Positions 1 through 8,547 of a stretch of DNA of 48,601 nt are shown in pieces. Source of the stretch: Nitrospirota bacterium (lineage in GTDB: Bacteria; Nitrospinota; Nitrospinia; Nitrospinales; VA-1). Below the pieces are notes generated by a model. That model was not told the DNA's origin. It made no database searches and saw only the letters and a program-made list of their open reading frames with translations. The position numbers and the translations under genes are program-made. The stretch is from contig QJZQ01000143.1 in NCBI GenBank assembly GCA_003246675.1, positions 1 through 48,601 of the forward strand, given 5' to 3'. Every line of letters starts with the position of its first letter. Position 1 is the stretch's first letter.

Positions 1-431
1 TTTCCCGCAACAGGTCGAGCTCTTCGATGGTCAGGTTGTCGAGATGTTCGAGGTTGTATTCGATGGTGTCGATGATTCTTTTGACCGGCCGCTGCATCGG
101 CCGCATAAAGTAGGTGGTGATGGTGGATACGATGGTGCCGAAAAACAACACGGAGCCGAGGATGATCCAGACCCCGCCGATGGCTTTGGCCAGGCCGGAT
201 AGCGGCACGTCGGCAATGCCCGCGGTGGTGAAAGCGGCGATGCCCCAATACAAGGCGTCGCCAAAGGAGGTGATGGGCGTCCCGGCCATTTCCCGCTCCG
301 CCAGATAGACCCCGCCCGAGAATAAAATCCACAGGAAGGTTGTCGCGTAGACCATTTTGAAAAAAGGCGTATGAAGAAAAATATCTCTGACAAATCTTTT
401 GAGCCGGGTATCTCGCTTGTTCTTTTTCACG
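1..431 (-). CDS. Two-TM ion-channel family protein with degenerate selectivity filter, 3' end outside window
   Basis: This minus-strand gene runs off the left edge, so it has no stop here and is missing from the ORF track. I chose the GTG at 429-431, which follows a purine-rich AAAAAAGGGGGGG stretch. The visible 143 residues begin with a basic segment, then a first membrane helix (about residues 24-42, MVYATTFLWILFSGGVYLAE), a re-entrant pore-loop region (FGDALYWGIAAFTTAGIADV) and a second helix (GGVWIILGSVLFFGTIVSTITTYF), followed by a cytoplasmic tail. This is the M1-P-M2 layout of the Ion_trans_2 family of potassium channels. The filter position reads TTAGIAD where potassium channels usually have T-V-G-Y-G, so potassium selectivity is doubtful. 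The tail probably continues as a coiled or regulatory region beyond the window. Function as a channel is inferred from layout. Confidence 0.7.
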
Positions 432-633
432 GTCCCCCCCCTTTTTTCAAATTGATCGCTGCCGGCTCGGGCTGGCTGCGCTCTCTTCCGTTGAGCATGG
501 GCATCGATTGATTATTTTGATCGCTTTTACTCTTGTCTTATTCCCTGTCTCCATCGGCGGGCGGCAGCCCACCCATTGCTCTCTGCAAACCTTGCAGCGG
601 CGGTGAGTCCTTTTCTTTATTCGGCATAAAAAA

Positions 634-642
634 TGGTATAAG
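634..642 (+). promoter_or_regulatory. Possible extended -10 promoter element
   Basis: TGGTATAAG resembles an extended -10 (TGn plus TATAAT with one mismatch). It lies 80 bases upstream of the start at 722. The -35 region 17 bases upstream is poor, so this is a weak call. The rest of the 432-721 interval between the divergent channel and ODP-like genes shows nothing else I can support. Confidence 0.3.
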
Positions 643-721
643 TAACTGGGTTTAATGGCAAGGGCCGTTGGGGTTCCTGCCGTGCCCGCTACCGGAACTT
701 ATTTTACAGGAGAAATGCCTC

Positions 722-1458
722 ATGGCCAGCACCACGGTCAACGAAATCGCGCCGGATATCTTTCGCATCTCGACGTTCATTGCGGATTTCAATCTCGGAT
801 TCAATCAGTTCCTGGTGAGGGACGAGCAGCCGCTGCTCTACCACACAGGGATGCGCGGGCGCTGTTCCCGCTGGTGAAAGAGGCGGTGGCCACGGTGCTG
901 GACCCGGCGACGATCCGCTGGATCGGCTTCAGCCATTTCGAGGCGGACGAATGCGGCGCGATGAACGAATGGCTGGAGGTTGCCCCCAAAGCCGAGGCGG
1001 CGTGCGGCATGGTGGCGGCGCTGGTCAACCTCAACGATTTCGCGGCGCGCCCGGCGAAAATCCTGCAGCACGACGAAGTGCTGGAAACGGGCAAATACCG
1101 CTTCCGCTACCGCGCCACGCCGCAGGTGCCGCACGCCTGGGACGCGGGCATGCTGCTGGAGGAAACCACGGGCGCGCTGTTCTGTTCGGACCTGTTCCAC
1201 CAGGTGGGCGAGCGCGAACCGGTGACGGGGGAAAGCCTGGTGCCGCGCTTCCGCGAGGCGCTGGTGGAGTACAGCGCGGGCCCCTTCGCCAACTACATGC
1301 CCTACACGCCGCAGACCGACGCCATTCTCGCGGGCCTGGCGGACCTTGGGCCAAAAGTCATTCTGCCCATGCACGGCTCCGCATTCACCGGCGACGGCGA
1401 AGCGGAAATACGCGCCATGGCGCGAATGATGCGCGAGGTTCTGGGCAGCACCGCCTGA
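722..1458 (+). pseudogene. ODP-like (oxygen-binding diiron) metallo-beta-lactamase-fold protein, frameshifted
   Basis: Two reading frames together make one protein of the diiron metallo-beta-lactamase family related to the flavodiiron core. The ATG at 722 has an AGGAG site upstream (near 708) and encodes about 45 residues ([20 protein letters not shown] through LLYHTGMR). That frame then stops at 877, while the frame of ORF 655-1458 continues the homologous protein ([20 protein letters not shown] onward). The break lies at about 855-862 in a GC run (GCGCGGGCGC) and looks like a gain of two bases or loss of one. All metal-ligand motifs lie downstream and look intact: SHFEADE (HxExD type), a His in VPHAW, the Asp in FCSDLF and the His in LPMHGS. 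The family binds oxygen or reduces oxygen/NO at a diiron site. Either the gene is broken or the sequence has an error here. Confidence 0.72.
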
Positions 1459-1550
1459 AAACGGAAGCCGGACCGGGGCGGAAAATCCATAAAGGGCTAA
1501 CGCAAAAAGCTCTCGGGCAGGAATTACTGAGTAAGGAAGGGGATCAAACA

Positions 1551-1588
1551 AAAAGAGCAGCTCATAGAGCCGCTCTTTTATTTATTTT
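1551..1588. terminator. Bidirectional intrinsic terminator
   Basis: AAAGAGCAGCTC pairs with GAGCCGCTCTTT across a short ATA loop, with one mismatch. A T-rich run follows on the plus strand (TTTTATTTATTTT), and the complement of the A-run gives TTTTTGTTTG on the minus strand. It sits between the 3' ends of the convergent ODP-like gene and the chlorite dismutase gene, so it can serve both. Confidence 0.75.
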
Positions 1589-1741
1589 GCATCCCCGGTT
1601 GATTGACGCCGGACGATTTCTTCCTGACGAAACCGGTATTCCTGCTTTGAATAAGAGGGACTAAAAGGCGGGGAATCTCTCCTTTCGCTTCCATCCAGTC
1701 ACAAATGGCGATAAGGCAGGGAAACCGGGTATCGGCTTGGC

Positions 1742-2587
1742 TTATTGTTTAAACATTTCCGCGGCGGTGGCGACGCGCTTTCCCCGGACAATCGGTTTCT
1801 CCTCCACATAATTCCATTCCTGATTCAACGTCTTGTCGCGCAGGCCGGACAGCAAAGCATTGAACGTTTCCACATCGGCGTCAGCATACTCAAAGTAGGT
1901 CATGAAGTCCTGCTCCGGGTCGATAAAGCGGGAGTGGTAGAGCTTCCGGTAGATGCGGTTGATGTATTTGAACCCAACCTCATTGTGGCCGAGATGACCC
2001 TTACCGAATATTGCGGGATTTGCAAAAAAATAATTCTGGCGTTTCTCCTGGGTGAGCGCCCACCATGCCGGGGTTTTCGAAAGCGGGAATACAACCACAT
2101 TGGGCTGGTCCGTCCCGGCGGCCCTCTTCGGCGCGTTTTCCTTCAGGCGCAGGAGCGTCGCCTCATCCGTGTAGTTCAACTGCCGCGTCACCGCGTATCG
2201 CGTTTTCACCCGATAAAAATCTTGCACCGCCTGCGTCACGGCCTCGACATAGCCATCGAGCCCTTTTTTGTTGAGGGACTCCACACGAATCAGGCCTGCC
2301 GGTGAGCCCGAAACCGGATTGCCGTTCAGCGAGTAGCCTGTGACGCGAATGAACTGCACCGTATCGGTTTTTTCTTTTTGTGGGCTGAAATCGTTGGAAA
2401 ATCCTGACGAGGCGTCGGCGATTTCTTCCGCTATCGAAGATAAGACGCTATCCTCCAGCGGCGCACTGGACTTGGGGAACAAGTAAACGAACGCCCCCCA
2501 CTGGCCCTGCGTAGCCCAAGCCTGCCCAGCACTCAGACTGAATAACAGCGCATACAGACAAACTGCTCGCAACGAAACCATCCGCAT
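1742..2587 (-). CDS. cld: Periplasmic haem chlorite dismutase family protein
   Basis: The 281-residue product starts with a clear Sec signal peptide (MRMVSLRAVCLYALLFSLSA, cleavage near AWA-TQ), so it acts outside the cytoplasm. The mature part matches the chlorite dismutase family: a first ferredoxin-like half (WGAFVYLFPKSS) and a C-terminal haem-binding half with FPLSKTPAWWAL, LGHNEVGFKYINRIYRKLYHS and DFMTYFEYAD. The His of LGHN precedes the Arg of YRKLYHS by 13 residues, which is the spacing of the proximal His and distal Arg of functional Nitrospira-type Cld; both key residues are present. The enzyme splits chlorite into chloride and O2; its natural role in nitrite oxidisers is unsettled, perhaps protection from chlorite made by nitrite oxidoreductase. 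The start has a GGGAGAG site. It is transcribed alone towards the bidirectional terminator. Confidence 0.88.
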   Translation of the reverse strand: MRMVSLRAVCLYALLFSLSAGQAWATQGQWGAFVYLFPKSSAPLEDSVLSSIAEEIADASSGFSNDFSPQKEKTDTVQFIRVTGYSLNGNPVSGSPAGLIRVESLNKKGLDGYVEAVTQAVQDFYRVKTRYAVTRQLNYTDEATLLRLKENAPKRAAGTDQPNVVVFPLSKTPAWWALTQEKRQNYFFANPAIFGKGHLGHNEVGFKYINRIYRKLYHSRFIDPEQDFMTYFEYADADVETFNALLSGLRDKTLNQEWNYVEEKPIVRGKRVATAAEMFKQ

Positions 2588-2627
2588 AAAGCTCTCCCGG
2601 AATCAGGTGCACGGATTCCTTGATATT

Positions 2628-2675
2628 GTGAAGATTTCTCAATTAACCGTAACGCGGTCATGAATTTGTCTTCAC
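2628..2675. promoter_or_regulatory. Inverted repeat upstream of cld
   Basis: GTGAAGA (2628-2634) and TCTTCAC (2669-2675) form a perfect 7-bp inverted repeat, with a smaller ACCG/CGGT pair inside. It lies 40 to 90 bases upstream of the cld start, a position suitable for an operator or leader hairpin. The remaining 2676-2967 interval holds no convincing gene or promoter. Confidence 0.3.
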
Positions 2676-2967
2676 TTATGTTGGGTTTTCCATCACGACG
2701 CGGGTTTTTATAAAAGTGTACATCAAAGTGTTTCCGTTTTGTGCCCAATTTGGAGACGAACCCAGCTTAACCCCTGACTTTTTTGACTTTCAGACCCTTT
2801 CAAACAAAGCCGTCCTCGGGCATTATCCGTTTGGCATGCTGGTTTTTGGCAAATCATCGAGGCGTCAGATCCTCTAGAGAGTTGCGCGGGCGAAACGCAT
2901 CGCATCCTAATTCTTCACGAATTGCGTTCAGTGGCAGAGGGTGCGGAAAGAGCCGCGAGGGGGCGGG

Positions 2968-3585
2968 TTAAATCAGCTGCTCGACCTTCCAGTCCACCGG
3001 CAGTTCGACGAGCTTGCCGGAGCGGGTTTCGTAGCGCACGAAGCCGTGCTCCTGACCGAACAGGAACAGGTCCCGCGTGACGGCGACATCCTGCTTGCAG
3101 TATTCGACGATCTGGTCGATCTTGCCTTCCTTGTACCATTGCAGGGATATGAGCCCGTCGGCGGATTTCTTCGCGTTCAGGGTGTGGCCGGCGAGGTGGT
3201 CCAGGCTCAGGCGGAAGCCGAGCTTTTTCTTGATGTCGACCAGCATGTCGAAGGTCTTGAGGTCCTGCAGGTCGATGGACGCTTCGGGCTGCAACACGGT
3301 GTAGTCGAAGCCGATGACGTTGAACCCCACCACCAGGTCGGCGGTTTGCAGTTTTTCGACCAGCTGCCTGGCCTCGTGCTCCAGATAAACGTTGTGCTTT
3401 TTTTCCAGGCTGTCCCACACCACGCCAACGGCGAGCTTCATGAGGTGGATGTTGCCCCAGCCGCCGACGTCTTCGGCGCTCTTCTGCGTTTCGAGGTCGA
3501 AATAGAGAACCCGGGGCTCCCTGGGTACTACTTCTTCGACCGCTTTTTCCTCGGACTCCTGAAATAAATCGAACTGTTCGGTCAT
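2968..3585 (-). CDS. DEDDy-type 3'-5' exonuclease-like (RNase H fold) protein
   Basis: I place the start at the ATG of MTEQFDLFQ (3583-3585), not the longer ORF start, because the N-terminal extension has no conserved look. The 205-residue protein carries the four-acid pattern of the RNase H-like exonuclease superfamily: YFDLET (Asp and Glu of motif I), VGFNVIGFDY (Asp of motif II), and YCKQDVAVT (Tyr and Asp of motif III). It resembles stand-alone YprB/RNase_H_2-type predicted nucleases rather than a polymerase proofreading domain. It should cleave single-stranded nucleic acid from the 3' end with two metal ions, but the substrate is unknown. It is divergent from fliD, with 208 bases between the two starts. 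Confidence 0.75.
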   Translation of the reverse strand: MTEQFDLFQESEEKAVEEVVPREPRVLYFDLETQKSAEDVGGWGNIHLMKLAVGVVWDSLEKKHNVYLEHEARQLVEKLQTADLVVGFNVIGFDYTVLQPEASIDLQDLKTFDMLVDIKKKLGFRLSLDHLAGHTLNAKKSADGLISLQWYKEGKIDQIVEYCKQDVAVTRDLFLFGQEHGFVRYETRSGKLVELPVDWKVEQLI

Positions 3586-3720
3586 AACTGGCGCTATTTG
3601 AATGGGGTTTTGGCAATTTTCAGTGGATGCCGTTACTTTACCACCGCTCAGGGCCGATGCCAATTTTTTTTCCGGGGACGGAGGGGCGGGTGCCGAGGGC
3701 CCGCAAAACGCGCGGGAGGC

Positions 3721-3747
3721 TAAAGTTTGCCGCTTCCGGGCCGATAT
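3721..3747 (+). promoter_or_regulatory. Sigma-28 (FliA) promoter for fliD-fliS
   Basis: TAAAGTTT at 3721-3728, an 11-base spacer, then GCCGATAT at 3740-3747. The known FliA consensus is TAAAGTTT-N11-GCCGATAA, so this matches 15 of 16 bases with exact spacing. It lies 46 bases upstream of the fliD start, a good distance for a short leader. It marks fliD and fliS as late flagellar genes. Confidence 0.9.
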
Positions 3748-3793
3748 TGAACTGTAGATCACTTACTTTTCAATTCGTTTCAACTCGGCGGCC

Positions 3794-5398
3794 ATGGAAA
3801 CCAATTTCGGCTTCAACTCGGGCATCGACACGGCGGACCTGATCACCAAGCTGGTGGCGCTTCAGCGACGGCCGATCAACCTGGTGCAGACCAAAAAGGC
3901 CTTCGACGACCTGAGGCTGAAGGCGTTCAAGGACCTCCAGTCCGAACTCACGGCGTTTCAGGGCGTGGTGGGCAAGCTCAACACGCAAAGCCAGTTTCTG
4001 GTGCGGGAGGGCACGTTCGTCAACACCAACCCGGGGGATGTCAACCCGGTGGCGGGCCTGGAGGTCACAAGCCAGGCGGTCGCCAGCCAGTATGCGTTGG
4101 ACGTCACCCAGATCGCCAAGGAAACCAAAACGGCCTCGCAGGGTTTTGCCACGTCCTCCACCGTGGTGGGCTCGGGGACGCTCACCCTCACCATCGATGG
4201 GGTGGCCACAAATATCACTCTCGATGCCTCGAACAATACGGTGGAGGGCATCCGCGACGCCATCAACAACGCGGGGCTCAACGTGCGGGCCTCCCTCCTC
4301 AACGACGGCGACCCGGCCAACCCCATCCGCCTGCTGGTATCGGGCACCGAGACGGGCCTCGACAACGCCGTCAGCGTCTCCATCAAGGACGGCGGCGGGG
4401 TGGACCTCGCCACGTTCACCGAGACCCAGGGCGCGCAAAACGCTCTGTTCACCCTCGATGGGGTGAGTATCTCCAAAGCGGGCAATACCGTCACCGATGT
4501 CATCGAGGGCGCCACGCTGAACCTGCTCTCGGCGGGCCAGGGAACGCTCTCCATCTCCACCGACCAGACGGCCATCAAGGAAAACATCCAGAGTTTCGCC
4601 GACGGCTATAACAAGGTGATCTCGTTCATCAACGAGCAGCTCAAGTTCGACCTCGACAGCGATACCGAGGGCACGCTGTTCGGCAACTTCACCCTGCTTA
4701 ATATTCAGACGAACCTGCGTTCGACGGTGACCGGCCCCGTGGACGGGGCGAGCGGCACCTTCAGCTTCCTGTCGCAGATCGGTATCCGCACCGCCGCCGA
4801 CGGGACGCTGACGGTCAACGACACGGAGCTGGAAAACGCCATCGCGGCGGATATCGACTCGGTCGTCCAGCTGTTCACCGGCACCGGCCAGGCGAGCCAG
4901 GCCGGCGTCGCCTTTGTCGCGGCGACGGGCGCCACCGAAGGCGGCACTTACGACCTGCGCGTTCTGGGCGGCGTACCGCAACTGAGCGTCTCCGGCCAGA
5001 ACCTGTACACCGATGCGGTGGGCAGCGGCAACTTTTACACCGGGGCGGAGGGAACCGCCGCCGAAGGGCTCAGTTTCCGCATCGACAGCCTGGTGGATGG
5101 CGACTACGGCACCCTCACCTTCGAACCCGGGGTGGCCGAGAGCATCAACCGCCTGATCGAGCAGCACGTGGGCACGGGCGGAGGGAACCCTCTTGAAGCT
5201 GAAATCGACACTCTCACGGACACCCTCAAGGACTTCGACAACCAGATTATCGACCTGGAGGGGCGGCTCGAGATTTTCGAGGAAAACCTGCGGCGCGAGT
5301 TCGTCGCCCTGGAAGGCCTGCTGGCGCAGCTCGACTCCCAGCGCCAGGCGTTCACCAGCGCCATGGCCGGGCTCGACAACCTGTTCACGGGCCGCTGA
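3794..5398 (+). CDS. fliD: Flagellar hook-associated protein 2, filament cap FliD
   Basis: This 534-residue protein has the FliD plan. The N-terminal helical region begins FGFNSGIDTADLITKLVALQ, typical of FliD with its invariant GID-type motif, and is followed by a hypervariable beta-rich middle and a C-terminal coiled coil (about residues 470-520, with DTLKDFDNQIIDLEGRLEIF and the closing QRQAFTSAMAGLDNLFTGR). FliD forms the pentameric cap at the filament tip that folds flagellin monomers as they leave the channel; it is exported by the flagellar type III system, which fits the lack of a signal peptide. The start lies directly downstream of the sigma-28 promoter. fliS follows after 38 bases and should be co-transcribed. 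The ribosome binding site is weak. Confidence 0.95.
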   Translation: METNFGFNSGIDTADLITKLVALQRRPINLVQTKKAFDDLRLKAFKDLQSELTAFQGVVGKLNTQSQFLVREGTFVNTNPGDVNPVAGLEVTSQAVASQYALDVTQIAKETKTASQGFATSSTVVGSGTLTLTIDGVATNITLDASNNTVEGIRDAINNAGLNVRASLLNDGDPANPIRLLVSGTETGLDNAVSVSIKDGGGVDLATFTETQGAQNALFTLDGVSISKAGNTVTDVIEGATLNLLSAGQGTLSISTDQTAIKENIQSFADGYNKVISFINEQLKFDLDSDTEGTLFGNFTLLNIQTNLRSTVTGPVDGASGTFSFLSQIGIRTAADGTLTVNDTELENAIAADIDSVVQLFTGTGQASQAGVAFVAATGATEGGTYDLRVLGGVPQLSVSGQNLYTDAVGSGNFYTGAEGTAAEGLSFRIDSLVDGDYGTLTFEPGVAESINRLIEQHVGTGGGNPLEAEIDTLTDTLKDFDNQIIDLEGRLEIFEENLRREFVALEGLLAQLDSQRQAFTSAMAGLDNLFTGR

Positions 5399-5436
5399 GA
5401 ACGCACTTAATAAACCGCTAAATCCAAAGGACATCC

Positions 5437-5844
5437 ATGACCACGGCCAACCTGTATAAGGCATATCGGCAGACCCAGATCACCACCGCAAGCCAGGCGA
5501 ACCTGATTTTAATGATGTACGAAGGCGCAATGAGGTTCACCCGTCAGGCCCTGGATAGCCTCGACGCGCAAGACCCGGCAGGAATGGTCCGCAACATTCA
5601 AAAGGCGCGCGACATCGTCAACGAACTCTCCCTCTCCCTGGATATTTCTCAGGGCGGAGAAGCCGCCGCCCGGCTGGAATCGCTCTATCAGTTCACTCTT
5701 TCGCAACTCACCCTGGCCAACATAAAAACCGACCGGGCGCCTCTGGAGGCCGTGCTGCGGGTTCTGACCCCTCTCACCTCCGCGTGGCAGACAGTAGCCG
5801 AGGGCCAGACGGAAGAAGCTCCCCTCACCCCGGCGAAGTTCTGA
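5437..5844 (+). CDS. fliS: Flagellin export chaperone FliS
   Basis: The 135-residue, mainly helical protein matches FliS. Its N-terminal segment LYKAYRQTQITTASQANLIL with MMYEGAMRF is the family signature, and the length is normal. FliS is a cytosolic four-helix chaperone that binds the C-terminus of flagellin and stops it polymerising before export. The gene follows fliD with a typical short gap and an AAAGGAC site before the ATG. No flagellin gene is present in the window. Confidence 0.95.
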   Translation: MTTANLYKAYRQTQITTASQANLILMMYEGAMRFTRQALDSLDAQDPAGMVRNIQKARDIVNELSLSLDISQGGEAAARLESLYQFTLSQLTLANIKTDRAPLEAVLRVLTPLTSAWQTVAEGQTEEAPLTPAKF

Positions 5845-5889
5845 ACACCCCCGCCACCCCGCCTGCCAAGGCCTGCGGCTGATTTCGCT

Positions 5890-5918
5890 TTGACAATGCA
5901 TAATACTTATGATAAAAA
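5890..5918 (+). promoter_or_regulatory. Sigma-70-type promoter for sucCD
   Basis: TTGACA at 5890-5895, a 17-base spacer and TAAAAA at 5913-5918 (four of six matches to TATAAT). It lies 48 bases upstream of the sucC start, so transcription would begin near 5925. The perfect -35 makes it the best candidate in the fliS-sucC gap. Confidence 0.6.
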
Positions 5919-5966
5919 CTGATCTCTTTTTTTAAGCGCAGTTCCACTCTTTTCCCCGGTGGGCGG

Positions 5967-7127
5967 ATGAAGATTCACGAGTATCAGGCCAAAGAAATTC
6001 TCGCAAAATACAACGTCCCGGTGCCGCGCGGCATCCTCGTTGACCATAAAAATCAGGCCGCCGAGGCCGCCAAGACGCTGGGCACTCCTGTCGTTGTGGT
6101 CAAGGCGCAGATTCACGCAGGTGGCCGCGGCAAGGGCGGCGGCGTGAAACTGGCCAAAAGCCCCAAGGAAGCCGAGACGCTTGCCGGCCAGATCCTGGGC
6201 ATGACCCTGGTGACCCCGCAAACCGGCCCCGAAGGGCGGCTGGTGAAGAAAGTCCTCATCGAAGAGGGCATGGCCATCGCCAAGGAGCTCTACCTCGGCA
6301 TCGTCGTCGACCGGGCCACCAGCCGGGTTCTCATCATGGCGAGCGAAGCCGGCGGCATGGAGATCGAAGAGGTCGCCGCCGCCACTCCCGAAAAAATTCT
6401 CAAGGAAACCGTTGACCCCGTTATCGGGGTGAAACCGTTCCTGGCGCGAAAAATCGCCTTCGGCCTCAACCTCGAGGGAGAGGCCCTGAAGAAGATGGTT
6501 CCCTTCATCATCAATCTGTACAACAGCTTCATCAAGGAAGACTGTGCGATGCTGGAGATCAACCCCCTGGTGATCACCGAGGACAACCGGGTGCTCGCCC
6601 TCGACGCCAAGGTCACCATCGACGACAACGCGCTTTTCAGGCAGAAACACATTCTCGACTATCGCGATACGGATGAGGAAGATCCGCTGGAAGTGGAAGC
6701 TTCGGCCTACCACCTCAATTACATCAAGCTCGATGGCAACATCGCCTGCATGGTGAATGGTGCGGGCCTCGCGATGGCCACCATGGACATCATCAAGCAC
6801 ACCGGCGGCGAACCGGCCAATTTCCTCGACGTGGGCGGCGGCGCCAACGAGGAGATGATTGAAAACGGTTTCCGCATCCTGCTTGGAGACAAAAACGTCA
6901 AAGCCATCCTCATCAACATCTTTGGGGGCATTCTGCGTTGCGATATCCTGGCCCGGGGCGTCATCGCCGCCAGCCAGAAACTCAATGTGCAGATTCCCAT
7001 TGTCGTCCGGATGGAAGGAACCAACATGGAGGAGGGGCACCGCCTTCTTGAAGAATCCGGCCTGCGTCTCATTGTCGCCAACGGCATGAAGGACGCGGCC
7101 AAGAAAGTGGTTAAATCAATCCAATGA
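5967..7127 (+). CDS. sucC: Succinyl-CoA synthetase beta subunit (ADP/GDP-forming)
   Basis: The 386-residue protein opens with [20 protein letters not shown], the standard SucC start, and contains the ATP-grasp nucleotide-binding region ([20 protein letters not shown]), the metal/nucleotide site around LEINPLV and the CoA-ligase part [14 protein letters not shown]. Length equals that of the family. SucCD interconverts succinate, CoA and NTP with succinyl-CoA. In an organism using the reductive TCA cycle it would run toward succinyl-CoA and feed the nearby 2-oxoacid:ferredoxin oxidoreductase. Its stop overlaps the sucD start in an ATGA, which implies translational coupling. Confidence 0.97.
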   Translation: MKIHEYQAKEILAKYNVPVPRGILVDHKNQAAEAAKTLGTPVVVVKAQIHAGGRGKGGGVKLAKSPKEAETLAGQILGMTLVTPQTGPEGRLVKKVLIEEGMAIAKELYLGIVVDRATSRVLIMASEAGGMEIEEVAAATPEKILKETVDPVIGVKPFLARKIAFGLNLEGEALKKMVPFIINLYNSFIKEDCAMLEINPLVITEDNRVLALDAKVTIDDNALFRQKHILDYRDTDEEDPLEVEASAYHLNYIKLDGNIACMVNGAGLAMATMDIIKHTGGEPANFLDVGGGANEEMIENGFRILLGDKNVKAILINIFGGILRCDILARGVIAASQKLNVQIPIVVRMEGTNMEEGHRLLEESGLRLIVANGMKDAAKKVVKSIQ

Positions 7128-7993
7128 GCATTCTGGTAGACGAAAATACAAGACTCATCGTTCAAGGCATCACCGGCCGGGAGGGCCAGTTCCACTCCGA
7201 GCAGGCGATGAAATACGGCACCAAGGTCGTCGGCGGGGTCACCCCCGGCAAAGGCGGCCAGACCGTGCTGGAAACCGTTCCCGTCTTCAACACCGTCAAG
7301 GAAGCAGCGGTGAAGACGAAGGCCAACGCCACCATGATCTTCGTTCCGCCGCCCTTCGCGGCCGACGCGATCCTGGAGGCCGCCAACGCGGGCCTGGAGC
7401 TCATCATCTGCATCACCGAGGGGATCCCCACGACGGACATGATCGAAGTGCACCGGAGCATTCAGGGCACGGGCTCGCGCCTCATCGGCCCCAACTGCCC
7501 CGGCGTCATCTCTCCCGGGAAGTGCAAGATCGGCATCATGCCGGCGCACATTCACCGGAAGGGCAACATCGGCATCGTCTCCAGGAGCGGCACCCTCACT
7601 TACGAAACCGTGAGCCAGCTCTCCGCCCTCGGCTACGGCCAGTCCACCAGCGTGGGCATCGGCGGCGATCCGATCATCGGCACCAAGTTCATCGACGTGC
7701 TGGAAATGTTCCAGAAAGATCGCGGCACCAAGGCCGTTTGCATGATCGGCGAGATCGGCGGCACCGACGAGGACGAAGCCGCCTATTACGTCAAAAAGAA
7801 AATGACCAAACCCGTGATCGGCTTCATCGCCGGGCAAACCGCCCCGCCGGGCCGGCGCATGGGCCATGCCGGCGCCATCATCTCCGGTGGCCAGGGAACC
7901 GCGCAGGAGAAAATGAGCATCATGAAAAAGTGCGGCATCAAAGTCTGCAAGAGCCCGGCCGACCTGGGCAAGACGCTCGCCAACGCTCTCTGA
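7124..7993 (+). CDS. sucD: Succinyl-CoA synthetase alpha subunit
   Basis: The 289-residue alpha subunit starts [20 protein letters not shown], has the CoA-binding Rossmann region ([20 protein letters not shown]), and carries the phospho-histidine loop [14 protein letters not shown], where the His is the phosphate-carrying residue. Length is typical. Its ATG overlaps the sucC stop by 4 bases, so equal production of the two subunits is expected. It is the last plus-strand gene before two minus-strand small genes, with only 49 bases to the convergent gene at 8043. Confidence 0.97.
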   Translation: MSILVDENTRLIVQGITGREGQFHSEQAMKYGTKVVGGVTPGKGGQTVLETVPVFNTVKEAAVKTKANATMIFVPPPFAADAILEAANAGLELIICITEGIPTTDMIEVHRSIQGTGSRLIGPNCPGVISPGKCKIGIMPAHIHRKGNIGIVSRSGTLTYETVSQLSALGYGQSTSVGIGGDPIIGTKFIDVLEMFQKDRGTKAVCMIGEIGGTDEDEAAYYVKKKMTKPVIGFIAGQTAPPGRRMGHAGAIISGGQGTAQEKMSIMKKCGIKVCKSPADLGKTLANAL

Positions 7994-8042
7994 GTCTTTT
8001 CCCTCGATGTCCACGGGGCCCAAAGGGCCCCGTCGCTGTTAC

Positions 8043-8486
8043 CTACTCCGCGCTCTTTTCCGCATCCTCATAGGAAAGAGCACTCAATCGGCTTTCATAG
8101 TCCAGGGTATCGAACTGCTTTCCCCTGCGGAACGTCGTAAAGTACAACTCCGAATAGATTCCCATGATGACGTGCAGGCAATGGTGGCGGTCCATCCCCT
8201 GCCCCAGCAGCCGATTGAAGTTTTCTTCCACGAAGTCCGGCTGGCCCGCGTTGATCTGCTGATCCACGATGACGTGCAGGACCGTGTGCACGAAGGGGCT
8301 GACGATCTGCCCCCCGATCTCCTGCGGGTAGGTGGCCAGCTCGCCCTGCTTCCAGATTTCATTGAACTCCGGGTGCAGGTCCATGACCATGGCGATCCGC
8401 TCATCGACTTCATCCACGGTTTTTCCCGCGCTCCGGTCCGCCGCGACACGCAGGACGCGGACCTGGCTTTCTTTATCAAACTCCAT
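8043..8486 (-). CDS. DUF1841-like conserved protein
   Basis: The 147-residue soluble, acidic and mostly helical protein has features I associate with DUF1841: an Asp/Glu-rich first half (VDEVDERIAMVMDLHPEF), then NPFVHTVLHVIVDQQ-like text (here SPFVHTVLHVIVDQQINAG) and a His-rich end (GMDRHHCLHVIMGIYSELYF). The clustered His and acidic residues would suit metal binding, but that is inference. An AGGAG site lies before the ATG. It is convergent with sucD and probably follows the small gene at 8548 in a two-gene minus-strand unit. Function unknown. Confidence 0.65.
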   Translation of the reverse strand: MEFDKESQVRVLRVAADRSAGKTVDEVDERIAMVMDLHPEFNEIWKQGELATYPQEIGGQIVSPFVHTVLHVIVDQQINAGQPDFVEENFNRLLGQGMDRHHCLHVIMGIYSELYFTTFRRGKQFDTLDYESRLSALSYEDAEKSAE

Positions 8487-8547
8487 TCGTTTACAACTCC
8501 TTAATTTCGATTTTTAGTCGCCCGGAAAGCGGGCATGTCTCACGCGG

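Noticed and set aside
2533-2748. 71-residue minus-strand ORF upstream of and overlapping cld
   Set aside because: It overlaps the cld signal-peptide region in another frame and has no clear binding site or family; probably non-coding.
3770-5464. 564-residue antisense ORF across fliD
   Set aside because: Shadow of fliD; no ribosome binding site or recognised domain.
6719-8023. 434-residue antisense ORF across sucC and sucD
   Set aside because: Shadow of two well-defined genes.
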